Of a stretch of 64,000 nucleotides of DNA, positions 41,801-52,728 are shown piece by piece. The notes beneath the pieces were generated by a model. It had not been told where the DNA came from. It ran no database searches and saw nothing but the letters and a program-made list of their open reading frames with translations. The number at the start of each line of letters is the position of its first letter. The first letter of the stretch is position 1. A program made the position numbers and the translations under genes. The DNA comes from Marisa cornuarietis (lineage: Eukaryota > Mollusca > Gastropoda > Architaenioglossa > Ampullariidae): positions 4,955,001-5,019,000 of the forward strand of contig SMMW01000534.1 in NCBI GenBank assembly GCA_004794655.1, given 5' to 3'.

Positions 41801-44414
41801 GATCGTGCCTATCAAACGGTGGCGAAGAAAGCTGTTGTTTCTAAGTTCTTCTTGGTACCCCAAAGCTTCTCTTCCAGTGTGGCTCCCTGATGCCACATCT
41901 TTGTCTGGAGGACATGCTCCGAGGTCTGGGGCCTGTCTCGCATGAGCAGTTTTCGGTGGATGACAGCCCCAGGCGGTACAGGAGTGCGCGCAGTCAGCAG
42001 CGTCCGGTGCGCAGGCGGAAGATGATGGTCCGTTGGTGGCGTTTCAGACTGAATGTCTGATGGCGGATTGTGTTCACTGTCCACCGGCCCTTGAAGCAGT
42101 GATTAACTAGGGCCTTGGCTCCGCTGTAGGGGAATGCCTGCTTGGGCTGCTGTCCACACTGATGCATTAATACTCTAATGAAGTATTTCCAGGGTAAGCG
42201 TCATAATAAGGGAACTTGGCTGGTCTTTTTTTGTTGGTTATTTCTGAAACTTCTTTACTATGACAAATTTTCTAGAGCTGGGTGTCCCATTCCTCAGCAT
42301 CCTGAGAGGCTCTTGCTCACGCGGTGCTTGCAATGATGTCTCTGTGGTTCTTTGTCAGCTTTTTTACCAACTGTTTGAAGCTTCACCTCTTTAGCCTGTT
42401 CTTAGTGGCCTCTTGTGAGCAGGATTGTAGATTCTCGTGTTGGATTTTCCCTTCTCGTCTTTGGTCCAGGGAGGCGAGTCCTGAGATCGTTCCTGGGAAG
42501 TGGAGGGGTGTAATCTTTAGTCCACCTGTAATGATTCACATGCTTGTGTTGCTCTTGGCTGCCGTGGCCCTGGCGGAAGAGCCGTACTCTATCAAGGATC
42601 GGACATTGCCTGTGTTTGGGGATGGTGCTTCTGGCTCCCGACTTGGTTCCAGAGAGTTTCTTCATCAGGGATAATCATCTTGTGGCCCGTCTCTCTATCT
42701 CCTGGATCTGTAGACCGCATGTAGGCCTCGTCTTGCTTTATGCCAAGGTAAATGGGTATCTCTTCCTTGGGTAACTCTTGGTTTTTAATGTTTAGCTTCA
42801 TGGCATCATTATATATTAGAGAGGGAGAAGAGGGTGGCAGCTGTCTTCAGGACTGGATTCATCAATACTCTTTCCCAGTCTGTCAGGAACTTTGGAGCTA
42901 TCTTCGATCAGTCATTGTCCTTCGAGAATTAACTTAACTCTGTCTGCAAGTCAATTTTAGGATCAGCCGCATCAGACATCCCTCTGAAGCTTCCACAAAG
43001 CAGCTTATGTCGGCGTTTGTATTGTCCAGGTTTGAATATTGCAAGTCTTTGTTTCTTTATCTCCTTGACCGCCTGTTCGACAAGTCCCAGAGAGCTCACC
43101 AATGTGGCTCACATTGTATTCGCAAAGCGGAAAGCTGATCATGTCACACCACTGTTGCGTTGTTCATGGCCTCGCCTCAGTTTGTCTTAGCAGGTTTCAC
43201 CTTACCACACTGGCAAGTCAGTTCGCTCTGCCAACTCCGGTTTTCTCACTGTTCCATCTATCAGACTGGAGAAGTTAAGCCGTCGTTCATTCTCTTTCTC
43301 TGGCCCCGGTATTTGTAATGCCCTACATCTGTCTGTCCGTTCGGTGCTTTCCGGTCTAGAATTGAAACCTTTCTCTTTAGGAAATACCGACTGCAGTCGG
43401 TTTTCCCTGTTACTTTCTCCACTTTCTCTTCACGTTTCTGCGTGTTCCTGACAATGTTCACTGTGCATGTGTGTATGTGTGTTTGCCTGATTGCGATGCC
43501 CTTCTCAGTCATACGGAATCATTACCTACTGCCCTTTGTACCTCGTTAGTAAGCCGAACTCACCTCTTTTTTTGAAGGAATGAATGAGTTATATTATTAT
43601 TACTATTTAGACAAATAAGTAATTGGATATGCGTAGACCTAAAGACTTTATTTCTGTACGGTTAATCATGTAAGACTGATGAATCACACGATTAATCGCA
43701 AGATATGACCATCGATGACCAATGTAAAAGCGACAAAGTGGCCCGTAACCATCTGTCACCAACACAGTGATGATCAACTGTCCTTGGTTCAGATCTCGTC
43801 TCGGGTGCGTAATTTTTTCTTTATGTGGCACCTGTGTACTTGCATAGTGACTGACAAACATGCTCTCCTCCCAACACACACAGACATCTGTCAAATACTC
43901 CAAGTTTTGTCAGTTTCAAAAACATTGCATTTACCAAACATCTATAGGTTCTTGCTTGTCATTGATGTCACGTTTCTCATGCGAAAGTTAGCAAAAGTCC
44001 ACTCGTATGTTATGCAAAGTTTACCCATTGGCTGTTCAGCACTAGATTCCGATGGCACACCTTTGAGAAAAGCAGGCTTATTGGTCGCTGGTTGGCAGAC
44101 AAAGTCTTTAATCCTACAGCTAATACCACGCAGATAACTTGCTCTCTCGCAGAGTGTAGCACAGACTCTATGTCTCAGACTGAGTGCACGTGCATATCGT
44201 TTGGGACTGCAGTCCATTGGTGGAAGCACTGCGTGGCCGTGACTGCTGGAAAGTGTACCTTTACGAAGAACTGCCTAAGTTTCGCCAGGAGATGCTGAGA
44301 TAGGTTTAAGGTCAACGAATGGTGCTAAAACCGATCGTGTGTCCCTTCCCTCCTCACCACCTTCCACCCACCACCACCGCCTCATCACTAGCACCATAAA
44401 CAGTCGTGCATATC

Positions 44415-44449
<35 letters not shown>

Positions 44450-44690
44450 GTCGGTTAGTGCGTGTCAAAAGCAGTGGCTTCATCATTACTGTCTGATACA
44501 ATGTAGTTCCGCCTAAGTGTCGGCAAGTAAACAGCTGTCGGCCACCGCGTCCAACACACCTGCGGTCACGGTGTTATCACAGCGTTGGGTCTATAAATAG
44601 CGTGCTCTAGCAAACTGTGGCCAGGTTTGTCCTGCTGCCAGACACAGGTAAACACTTGCCGAGAAACAGACAGGCTTTGAAAAATAAAAC

Positions 44691-44759
<69 letters not shown>

Positions 44760-46068
44760 CCGCTGTATATATTGCCACAAAACGTTTTTGCGATACAGGA
44801 AGATGCGTAGTTTTATTTTTCGCTATCGCTGAGACTCAATTTGAACATCTTGACTATTCAAATGAAGCCAGAACAGTTGTTTGCATTGGAATACTTCTTC
44901 TCTTTCTCTAAATGATACATCTACCTTTCCAATTGAAAGGAAGGGAAGATGAATGACAACCATTGATCATTATGCTATATCGAGACAACGCAGCCTGCTG
45001 TTGACAAGCTGTGGGGCGACTGCACGAGCACAATAACTCTTGAGTGACCAGCCTTGTTATTATAAACACGTATCCATGTTAGTGTCTAGAATAATTCTGT
45101 GCTAATATGATCGGACACATCTTTGACTCGACCAGTATCTAAACGCACACTACATGGGAAATCGTGAATGTGCCTCTACACCTGATGCAAAAGGGCTGAG
45201 TCATCGATGTTTCTTCTTTTCTGGGTGAGTTGCTGACAAGTTGTTGCAAACATCGGCACCTGGCGCTCAAGAAGAATACATCAATTCTCGGGCGGCTGGA
45301 GTGTTTGCAAACTTCTCGCGTGAATGTGGCGCCAGGGCGAGATTATTCTGACGTGCTACCGAGACATGACGGCGAGCACGCGCACTTTTAATTATGGACA
45401 CACCGACACGAGAAGCGCGTGCAGTGGAAAGACTTTAGAGACTGTTGTTCGGGTAGATGTCTTGGACGGACAGTACAGGGCGGGTTCTTCAGTCAAGCGA
45501 ACTGTCTAGTCGACTAGTGTGGAAGCTCTGAGGGAGAGAGTCACAGTGTCCTCTAGACTACTCGCCAATTCTTAGGTCTGCACTTGTTTTTAATTACAGG
45601 ACCCGGCGTCGCTTCCTGTCAATGGCTGACCCTGAAGTAACAAAACCTGTGATTCGTAACTACAAGGAAGCAGGCAAAGCCGTGGCCATTCTATTTTGGC
45701 TACCTAGACATCTGTCACCTCCACGGACAGGACAACTCTTTACAACTTCCTATTAACAGATCATCAGTTCTTATCCTGTGGCCTGCAGACTTAAAACCTC
45801 CCCGGTGCACGCCCTATTCATCACGTCCGCAGTGTGCGCTAGTGTTCAGGTGACATTTCCTCGTGAATAAAGGCCTACATGAGGGGAGTAAACAAAACAG
45901 TTAATGAAAGTCTTTGGCACTAGAGATTCTTCTTCTCGGCAAGAGAAAGAGAGAGAGGGATAAAGGTTGTTAGTATTTTTTGCCAAATAAGCAACTGAAG
46001 CAACGTCAAAGCTAGGCAGCTGCCACATACCGAGAAGGTACTGTGATATAAGAGAGATCTGAGAGAAA

Positions 46069-46102
<34 letters not shown>

Positions 46103-46360
46103 GGAGAAAGAGAAAGGATAGGAGGGAAAACGGAAGGCACAGAATAGAGAAAGCGACTGCAAACCAGACATATATCAGCAAGTAGAAGTAGCAGCAGCTG
46201 GGGGTTTTAACGGGAAAAAGGGAAGAAGTAGGCAGGAAAGGTTTACACTCTGCTTCCTGCCTCCAGGCGGGCAGAGTGTGGTTAAGATGTTATCATGGCA
46301 CTGCAAGACACTGAAATATTGGAGGTGAGGGAGAATATATTAGTTCCGTCCTTCTTAGAG

Positions 46361-46433
<73 letters not shown>

Positions 46434-47488
46434 CCTACACTCACAAGCACGTGCTCCCGGGTTTACATGCATATAATTACACGCAAACAACCACGAGCAG
46501 TAGCTATAAACCACAAATACATCTGTATCCGGGTAAGCCCTAAAAACTCCTCGGTCCTGTAGATCGTGTTCATGGCTAACTCTGGGGGTAACCTTACTTC
46601 TGTTTCGTAACTACTGCTCCAGGACGCAACAAACGAAAAAAGATTTTCAAAGACGGAGATTTTGTTACTGATAGAAAGAGCTGTAGAGAGTATCTTGGGT
46701 CTGCATCCTCCGAAGCTGCAGGCACGATTTGTGGTTGACAAATCACAGATGGCCCATGATGATACACTTTGTGTATCTGCAGTGTTTCATCTTCTTTCTT
46801 CTCGTTTCGTATGTATCCTCTAATGTTTCTATCCTGGTTTTCGCTTTAATACACCTGACCGTCATTCATCAAAGCACGATGGGTAAGAGAAATCGACGAA
46901 GGTTCTATCCTCCGGTTTCATTTCAAACCAACCGAATTTGACCGATGAGATACTCTCCGCCTATTGCACAAGCGCACAAGACAAGCACATATGCACATAC
47001 ACACTCTCTCTAACACGTTCTTTCTCTCTCTCTCTCGCACACACGCACCTATACACACACACACTGGAAGAGAGAAAGAAAGGAAGAAAAGAATAATAGA
47101 ATATAGCACAAAGCCAAGGTGATCCACCAGTCCTGCAGCTTGGGGTTGTCAACAACTTATTGCCCAACCTTGATTAGAAGATTTGCCTGTAACGTCCTGA
47201 TAATGTAATCTGTTATCGTCAGTATCAGCGCTAGTCCCTGGCGGGGCTGAGACGGTAATAACACGAATCCCCTTAGGTATGAAGCTTGAACTACCGCAGA
47301 GGAAATGAGTAAATCTACATAAGCGGAGATTAGTTTGCTAAATGGAGGTGGATAGGGGTGATCGCAGTCTTCTTCTCTACTGTGTGAGAGGGGTTGATTC
47401 TTTCGACATGTGCAGCAAGCCCTACTTTGTCAGAAGCATCAGAAAACAGAAATACTTTTTGTACAATAATGTAAGGTTGTCAGTTGTG

Positions 47489-47535
<47 letters not shown>

Positions 47536-49530
47536 TTAAGTGTGACTATGAAGGTGTGTCTTAAGAATGGTCTAGATGCAAGATTGCTCGTTTTACGTCT
47601 TCTATAATGCATTATCCTTATCTTGTAACTATCACTTGTACTGTCTTTATTTTTGTAACGTATGTAACCGATCACACATTGCCCACTAAAATTAATAAAG
47701 TTGGTCATTTGTCATTTCATCATTTGTAGAGTCACGTAGTTAAAGTAAGTGGCTAACCATGGGTACGGCTTGAGGCGGGAGAAGTCCAACATTCTCCTTC
47801 CGCCGTTTTTACCTTTCCTCGAATAATCAACGACCTTCTGCTCCACACTGGAGCGCACTGACCACCAGGATACGTAGACTTCCCACTAGTAGAGATCACA
47901 GAGATCGCACAGGTCTCCAGGAGTAGTGGCTTGCAGCCACATCAAGGAAAATGTCGCGATAATTTAGATAAAAAATGTGCCCCTTGGTGCCCCAGCCTGA
48001 GAAAAAAACTGAGAAGATATTACAAACACCATGGCAAACACCATCACTGACAGTGTCCTTTCATGTCGCATCATCGCGGCCAGACAATGTAAAAGGATAC
48101 TGGGCACTATTTAGGATTTTTTATAATATGGGGCAAAAAATATCTAATCTGTGCTTTTATCCTTAAAGGCCAACATGATTTGGGTCCTTGCCTAAATTTC
48201 AGAAAAGTTTCAGGGCCCATGAGATGTCCAATTTTCTCGAACAATGTTTGTGGAACCCTTTCCCGTTATTTGCCAAAGGTTTCTTTCAAGGCTCGTTAAG
48301 TTCAGTTGTTAAATAAATTTATTACTTTTCTCTCACGCTCACCCTCTTTTTCTTCCACGCACGAAATCGCCGCTATCACTGTTGCAACAAGTAGTAGTAA
48401 AAGAATCTTGATCAGAAGCAGTGCTCTCTTAACTGACACTGTTTGCATATTTTTTCAGGTTGACTAGAAGTCTTGTAATCAGGGGCAGAGAAGATGGAGG
48501 GAAACTGAAGCTAGTAGCGTAAGTGCAACAGCGAGCAGTCAAGTAAGAAAAAACCGAGCAAAGGAAAGTTATTATTACTTATTTTTATAACGAATATTCC
48601 CATCAGACCAGCCTGAGTCTTCTAAAAGGCTAGCCATGTGTTAACACATTGTCATTCACGCACTTGTACAAGTGAAGGCACCAAAAATAGGCAGGCGAGG
48701 TGCATCAAAACACTTTCAGCTGCTGAGAAATCGGCAATATAAACATGTACGCAAGTGATGTCAAAATTCATTCACTCTTCTGTCTCCTTCAGGTTGCTTG
48801 TCTCTTTATCTATCAGTCAGTCACTCTCTCCTACGCATTTACTTCATTTTCCGCTTTCTACTGCAACTATCTTCCCTCTTTCCCTCCCTTACGAGTGGTG
48901 AGGGCCCACACACACACCACCTAAGGGCGTTCACTGCAGATGCTCACCCACTATTTCACTCACAAATTGAGTAATGCACTTGTTTTTTCACATAACATCT
49001 AAATATAACAATACTGTACAAAAGATAGGAAGATAAAGTACTGAACAAAAGATAATGGAAAATAGACATCCATTGTAGTTTCATGGGATGTGCACAACTG
49101 ATTTTTCACGACATTCTCCTTCAAATCAGGAGCTACTGCTCACTGTCAGAAGAGCAGTCACCTCAGAAGATATCTGGTTTACATGACAACAGCTTGCATG
49201 TAATGATCGACCTAAAACAGCTTTGTGAACAAGCCCAGAGAATAACTAATAGAGTGAAAAATGCAAAATAAAAAAAATTCTAAGCAACGCTTCCGAAAAT
49301 TGTGCCCCATGTCTGTGACGATTGCTGATAACCGATGTCGACGCTCTGGTTTCTCGGAGTTGTGAACTAAAGGAATGACAAGCAGTGGATTTGCTGGATT
49401 CAATTTACTCAATTTACGCCGAAATAATTACTCATGTACAGCAGCATACAGTAAAATATTGCCAAAGACTAGCGTAAATTTCAGTTTCTTAATTTAGTTC
49501 TGTACCTGGGACCAAACGATTCTAATTTGC

Positions 49531-49604
<74 letters not shown>

Positions 49605-49776
49605 AGAAGATGATACGTCAGTCATAAGAAGTTGCTATAATCCTACCTGATTTGCCAACACCTTTAGATCCCAGCACTGCAATGTTGATTTCCCTGCCGC
49701 TTCCACCACTGCCAATGCTGCTGCTGCTGCTGTTGGTGCTGCTGCCGTTGCTGTGTCGTCCATGACTGAAATCCAT
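17313..49776 (-). CDS. RERG/RASL12-type Ras-like small GTPase (4 exons, complete)
   Basis: Exons on the minus strand are 49647-49776, 28697-28753, 22731-22804 and 17313-17759. They total 708 nt and 235 residues, with GT-AG borders and matching phases at all three joins. Residues 11-29 are a Ser/Gly-rich head. The P-loop GSKGVGKS is at 36-43, switch I YDPEMD at 58-63, MDSAWH at 82-87, NKCD at 142-145 and the G5-like SAS at 172-174. The order and the TRRFIGDYDP run fit the RERG/RASL12/RASL11 group. There is no C-terminal CAAX box (it ends RSRTSTF), so membrane prenylation is unlikely, as in RERG. Ras G12 is replaced by Lys38, T35 by Glu61, G60 by Trp86 and Q61 by His87, so normal GTP switching is doubtful. 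RASL12 also lacks the DxxG glycine. The exact orthology (RASL12 or RERG) is not settled. Confidence 0.9.
20734..20788. repeat. (GT)n microsatellite
   Basis: An uninterrupted dinucleotide array of about 27 units in intron 3 of the Ras-like gene. Confidence 0.97.
22113..22166. repeat. Interrupted (TG)n/(GC)n microsatellite
   Basis: Two TG runs separated by GCGCGCGCTTTA, a potential Z-DNA-forming tract. Confidence 0.95.
22586..22657. repeat. (TG)36 microsatellite
   Basis: A pure 72-bp TG array lying 73 bp from the donor of the Ras-like gene's exon 3, inside intron 3. Confidence 0.97.
22731..22804 (-). CDS. Ras-like gene exon 3 (switch II start)
   Basis: A 74-nt exon encoding IFTHSAVVDGKQVVLHIMD and the following SAWH. 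The acceptor is CACTGTTGCAG and the donor CAT/GTGAGT. It is the beta2-beta3 hairpin of the fold and ends in the altered DxxG motif (Asp83-Ser-Ala-Trp86). Confidence 0.88.
25701..25825. repeat. Imperfect hairpin element
   Basis: The ends CTGGGGCCAG and CTAGCCCCAG are inverted. Inner arms GATGGCTAAAGCAAAG and CTTTGCCTTAGCCATC are near-perfect complements around an AT-rich centre. The structure is that of a short foldback or MITE-like element. Confidence 0.6.
26777..26856. repeat. (CA)40 microsatellite
   Basis: A pure 80-bp CA array, the longest perfect dinucleotide run in the window. Confidence 0.97.
27700..28437 (-). mobile_element. Non-LTR retrotransposon 3' end, copy 1 (truncated)
   Basis: The minus strand encodes the C-terminal region that follows the reverse transcriptase in many CR1/L2-like LINEs, with motifs LLRFLHWLPI, CPDYFSELFFPY and PARQLRSSTDDRTL. 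The frame shifts after the ARTT region. It is followed by a tail with GCGCTAAATAAATG and an ATTATTA-type end. Long stretches match the copies at 50865-51530 and 63150-63830. Confidence 0.8.
28697..28753 (-). CDS. Ras-like gene exon 2 (switch I)
   Basis: A 57-nt exon encoding AIIVRYLTRRFIGDYDPEM with its first and last codons split. The acceptor is CTTGTTGCAG and the donor G/GTGAGT. YDPE corresponds to YDPT of Ras, so the Mg-contacting threonine is a glutamate here. Confidence 0.88.
30577..30795. repeat. Degenerate 36-bp tandem repeat
   Basis: Five clear units start at 30615, 30651, 30687, 30723 and 30760, each beginning with a variant of TCTGCTAAC followed by GGGACAC and a T-rich end such as TTTCGTCTAGTTT. 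A weaker sixth unit precedes them at 30577. Units differ at many sites but keep the 36-37 bp period. Confidence 0.7.
31329..31352. repeat. (GAT)n microsatellite
   Basis: A short trinucleotide array of about seven units. Confidence 0.9.
34407..35438 (-). mobile_element. Tc1-like DNA transposon, degenerate copy
   Basis: Both ends carry exact 15-bp inverted repeats, TATACTGCTCAAAAC at 34407-34421 and its complement at 35424-35438. The outer TA pairs fit the TA target duplication of the Tc1/mariner group. Between them the minus strand has transposase remnants in two frames: 34800-35141 with the helix-turn-helix part (ARND-like DRFIILLALRQ and VSDHTVCN) and 34636-34857 with LTPSHRAARLSWARR and the catalytic-region motif QDDNARAM. 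At about 1.03 kb it is shorter than a usual 1.3-1.6 kb Tc1. Part of the catalytic core is missing between WARR and QDDNA, so it is inactive. Confidence 0.85.
35960..36310. repeat. Inverted-repeat (MITE-like) element
   Basis: A 24-bp perfect inverted repeat pairs 35982-36005 with 36257-36280 (core AAGATACTACTTCCCAAAA). Weaker pairing extends both ways, including CTAGTGA against TCACTAG and the CCTTCC / GGAAGG parts. A related half is seen at 59310-59400. Confidence 0.65.
38648..38665. repeat. (TA)n microsatellite
   Basis: A short TA array. Similar short runs are at 1873-1889, 3541-3556, 31690-31709 and 33570-33582. Confidence 0.85.
38935..39585 (+). mobile_element. Non-LTR retrotransposon fragment (C-terminal RT region)
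   Basis: An open frame at 38977-39396 encodes the part after the RT catalytic centre, with SFGVILGQSLTFHQHISHFC, LSRMDYCNSLLAGIP and KLQGIQNNAARLICK, all typical of CR1/L2-like LINEs. It ends in a (ATT)n tail at about 39558-39583. The 5' part is missing, as in most LINE copies truncated during reverse transcription. Confidence 0.8.
40915..41140 (+). repeat. tRNA-derived SINE-like unit
   Basis: The tRNA-like head GTGAGTTCGCTTGAC and the B-box-like GGTCCAAGACTC are followed by a body with AAAGGCGGCAAAAGGAC and CCACATGCCGTGGCC. A diverged relative lies at 8315-8485. Boundaries are approximate. Confidence 0.5.
42840..43610 (+). mobile_element. Heavily decayed LINE 3' fragment
   Basis: Broken frames preserve the order seen in the 38935-39585 element: a segment like NFGAIFDQSLSF, a segment around the Cys-Asn-Ser region (43020-43080), then ADHVTPLLR at 43136-43161. 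It ends in a short ATT-rich tail at about 43590-43608. Multiple stops and indels mark it as old. Confidence 0.55.
44417..44446. repeat. (GT)n microsatellite
   Basis: A 30-bp GT run in intron 1 of the Ras-like gene. Confidence 0.93.
44692..44758. repeat. (GT)n microsatellite
   Basis: A 67-bp GT run. It creates artificial Cys-Val and His-Thr open frames on the two strands. Confidence 0.96.
46076..46103. repeat. (GT)n/(GA)n compound repeat
   Basis: A short GT run passes directly into a GA run. Confidence 0.85.
46362..46430. repeat. (AC)n microsatellite
   Basis: A pure 69-bp AC run. Confidence 0.96.
47491..47532. repeat. (GT)n microsatellite
   Basis: A pure GT run of about 21 units. Confidence 0.95.
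49531..49604. repeat. (CAT)n microsatellite
   Basis: About 25 uninterrupted CAT units, ending 43 bp from the Ras-like gene's exon 1, on the intron side of its splice donor. Confidence 0.97.
49647..49776 (-). CDS. Ras-like gene exon 1 (P-loop)
   Basis: It encodes residues 1-43 plus one base: a Ser/Gly-rich head partly built from repeated AGC codons, then INIAVLGSKGVGKS, a clear guanine-nucleotide P-loop. The donor is G/GTAGGA at 49646. The leftover G joins CA of exon 2 to make Ala44. The start is the first in-frame ATG, and the usual Ras strand beta-1 follows at residue 31. Confidence 0.9.
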
Positions 49777-50864
49777 GCTTAGCCTCTCCAGGGGCCACCG
49801 CCTTTCTCTCTCTCTCTCACATATAAATCGGTAGTATTATTGCCGCAGTGACCAAGTTGAACAGGATGCTGTACTTCACTACCACAATTGGCCGTCAACT
49901 GGAGTTATCCCTACATTAACCACGACTCTGTGTCTCATCTGGACCCTGAGCTCTTCTGCATATCGAAGGATAGAGATTCTATCGTCAGATCTTTAGAAAC
50001 AGTAGTTATTCCTTTCGTCTATTTCTTTTTCACTCTCTCTTGCCTCCAAATGCGCTTTGATTTTCAAGTCTTGAGGGAATAAAGGTAAGCACGTTCTATC
50101 ATAAGTATTAAACACTTTTTTCATTGTCATCAAATACACTTCTTCGATGATCTTTTTTCTTTGACCCTCTTCCTTAGATTTCGTGCAAAAAGACAAGCCT
50201 TTCTTCTTCGTAAATGCTTTTTGTGCCTTCTAGTAGAGGATTGTTTCTGAGCCCATCGACCTTTTAAGCTTTCCGAGCGATTCGCCTAAGCACATGAAGA
50301 CAGTGTTGTCATGCTGGCATCACGGTGTATTAAACCCGACACAGATCTCTACACTCATCATTTAGCGAATCAAACAATATCTCCATATTCATCATACAGC
50401 ATATGGGACGTCAGATAGTACACTAAGAGTTCTCTTCAGTCTCCTTCCTAGATCATATTAAGTCTCGATACACATGCGCGCGCCCAGCTGTTTGTATGAA
50501 GAGAGAACTTTCCTGGCCTTCACCCGGCGATCGACAAAAGAGTGATAACTACGGTTACCGGTCACGGCGAAGTCTAGTTTGTTGGTGTCACTGACTCTTC
50601 GAGCAAGGCACGTAGCATGTCAGCATCTATTACGTACTTCAGTGCCCGCGAAGTGCACCTTGCTTTCGCGAGCTTACTCTTTTACCGGATGTGACAGCGC
50701 ACCCAGGGGAGAAGGCGTCTGTTTGGCACTCGAAAGACAAATGAAGCCCGCCTCCTCTGTGTGTGTGTGTGTGTGTGATAATTTATGTGATGTGTGTGGG
50801 GGTGTGAGCCTGTGGGTGGATATGCATGCATCATGTGTAGGTCAGCGCGTACGTGGAATACTGA
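49777..50864 (-). promoter_or_regulatory. 5' flank of the Ras-like gene
   Basis: This stretch should hold the 5' UTR and promoter of the Ras-like gene. On the minus strand a TTTATATG motif followed by a GA repeat lies about 40-55 bp before the ATG, a possible but unproven core-promoter element. The rest shows no coding sequence apart from a short GT run near 50758-50778. Confidence 0.4.
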
Positions 50865-51530
50865 AATACAGTATTAATTAATGACGCGTCATTTATATAG
50901 CGCATGAACATGTTCACGAAGGAGCATCCTGTCAGCGCTTGAGACAAGAACGAGATATGAACTCTTGGACTGTATACGAAAGACGGAAGGATCAACAATA
51001 GTACTGTAAAAAAAGAAAAACACAAAAGACGCAAAGAGGAATCGAATAACAAACAGTAAGGACTGAGAATTTTGTGAATCTACAGTGGAAGACGAGCAGG
51101 CGGACAGATCAATAGATGAAAAAAGGGAAAGAAAGGGTCAGAAAACGTACTAGCATTACGTGGACTGTTGTTAAGAGTAATGCTCACGGAAGAGGTGCGT
51201 TTTTAGTGCACGTTTAAAGGATTGGATGGTGGGTAAATGGCGGATATGAAAGGGGAGAGAGTTCTACTGTTTTGCTGCACAGTAACTAATAATGCTGTAA
51301 TCATATGTTGTTCTGGTGATAGGAATAGTTAGCATACAGTCATCAAACGAAGAGAGAAGTTGTCTTGCTGGGATGTAGGTAAAAGAAGTTCAGAGAAATA
51401 GTAAGGGCAGGAGCCTGTAAAAAAATTAAAATACCAAACAGGCAGCTTAAACTGAATGCGAGAAAGGTAGCCAGTGCAGAAAACATAGGATTAGAGTGAC
51501 ATATGGTCACTAGCTCTAAGCACCAGATGT
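50865..51530 (-). mobile_element. Non-LTR retrotransposon 3' end, copy 2 (truncated)
   Basis: Read on the minus strand, this matches copy 1 (27700-28437) and copy 3 (63150-63830) base for base over long parts, for example the segment around GGATTGGATGGTGGGTAAAT and the 3' tail with CAGCGCTTGAGACAAG. Its frame is more broken than in copy 3, so no long open frame remains. Confidence 0.75.
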
Positions 51531-52380
51531 ACTAAGCACTGTTCTTGCAGGGGAGGCAGCCTGCGAACAAGGATTTTAGTGACAGTGATATTTACCATTA
51601 TGTTAGGACATAAGACTGATAAATTGCTTTCATAATGTTAATGCTTGTTTTAAGATCAAACAAGTTCAAATGTTTTAGCTCTACACAAACAATCCAGAGA
51701 ATGCAGTTTTTTACCACAAAGTCCAAACCCCGTGCATGTCTATTGTAACTCTTTTCGGTGGTCTCTACTGTTTTAAAACTTTTTTGTACTGTTTTCTGCT
51801 TGTTTCCGAAGTTAGCTTTAAATACTACCCTTTTTGTAGTATGAGAGACTTACCATGCAGCGTCTAGAAACTGTCAGTTGTTACTAAAGCGACGATCAGA
51901 TTGATTTAGTAAATTCCCGCTCATTCTGAATAAATCACCGTCCATAAAAATCGTAGTTTCTATATCTTGATGAAAAACTGTTTTCTCGCTCTTTTCAAAG
52001 AACCAGACAAACAAGGTTAAAAGAAAGGACTGTGGTATAGCTTGAATCGGAATGGCGACTGATGCTGATCGTCTGCTTTGCAAAAAAAGCACTTGAGAGT
52101 TACATGCCCTTTTGAACAAAACAAGGGAAGCAACCCCCAAAATATGTTTCTAGTTGTTTCGCGGTTGGCTGCCCCTTATCACGCGTCCATACACACAAAA
52201 TCACAAGACACAACTTACACAAAAAAGATGACTGGATAGGTCATGGATCTTTACACCTGACTCTTCGTAATGAAAATAGATTTTTTTAAACATACTTGTC
52301 AATACATACTTGTTTTCTTGTCTGATACTTTCTATGCACAAAATGATTAATGAGACCATTATTATTCTCATGTCTATGTG
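51531..52380. other. Intergenic stretch
   Basis: No coding segment or repeat family is recognised here. Confidence 0.5.
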
Positions 52381-52462
52381 TTTATATTTTAAGCGCCTTG
52401 AGTCTGGCTAATGCTGATAAAAGGCGCTATACAAATGTTCTATTTATTATTATTATTATTAT
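52381..52462 (+). repeat. SINE/LINE 3' tail
   Basis: The motif AAGCGCCTTGAG, then AAGGCGCTATACAAATG and a (TTA)n end, is a typical 3' tail of mollusc SINE/LINE pairs and resembles the end of the 63150-63830 element. The body upstream is not recognisable. Confidence 0.5.
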
Positions 52463-52685
52463 TTCCCGGCCTGTACTTCCAGAAATCTTTCCTGTATTTA
52501 TGTTCCCTTACCCATCTTAATATTCACGCTTTCTCCATCCCTTCTCCCTATTTTAGATTGAGGGCCAGATTAAAAAAAAACACGTTACTTTTGCTTATTC
52601 CATACCCTCGTAAATAAAGATTTGAAATTTTTCTCTTTTAAGCACTTATCTATTAATGTCTACCCCTTCTGCCTATCAACTAATC

Positions 52686-52697
52686 ACGCACGCACGC

Positions 52698-52727
<30 letters not shown>
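52686..52727. repeat. (CG)n(CA)n compound repeat
   Basis: An alternating purine-pyrimidine tract marking the downstream edge of the duplicated exon. The matching tract next to the intact gene is at 57760-57828. Confidence 0.93.

Positions 52728-52728
<1 letters not shown>

Larger units (their letters stand above)
28754..49646 (-). other. Ras-like gene intron 1
   Basis: A 20.9-kb intron with no further Ras-like exon. It holds a 36-bp tandem array, a Tc1-like element, an inverted-repeat element, two LINE fragments, a SINE-like unit and several microsatellites, which are listed separately. The remaining long open frames have no family resemblance. Confidence 0.8.

Noticed and set aside
43715..43830. 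Possible tRNA or SINE head with GGTTCAGATCTCG
   Set aside because: It does not fold into a complete tRNA by eye, and the flanks show no SINE body, so it is left unannotated.
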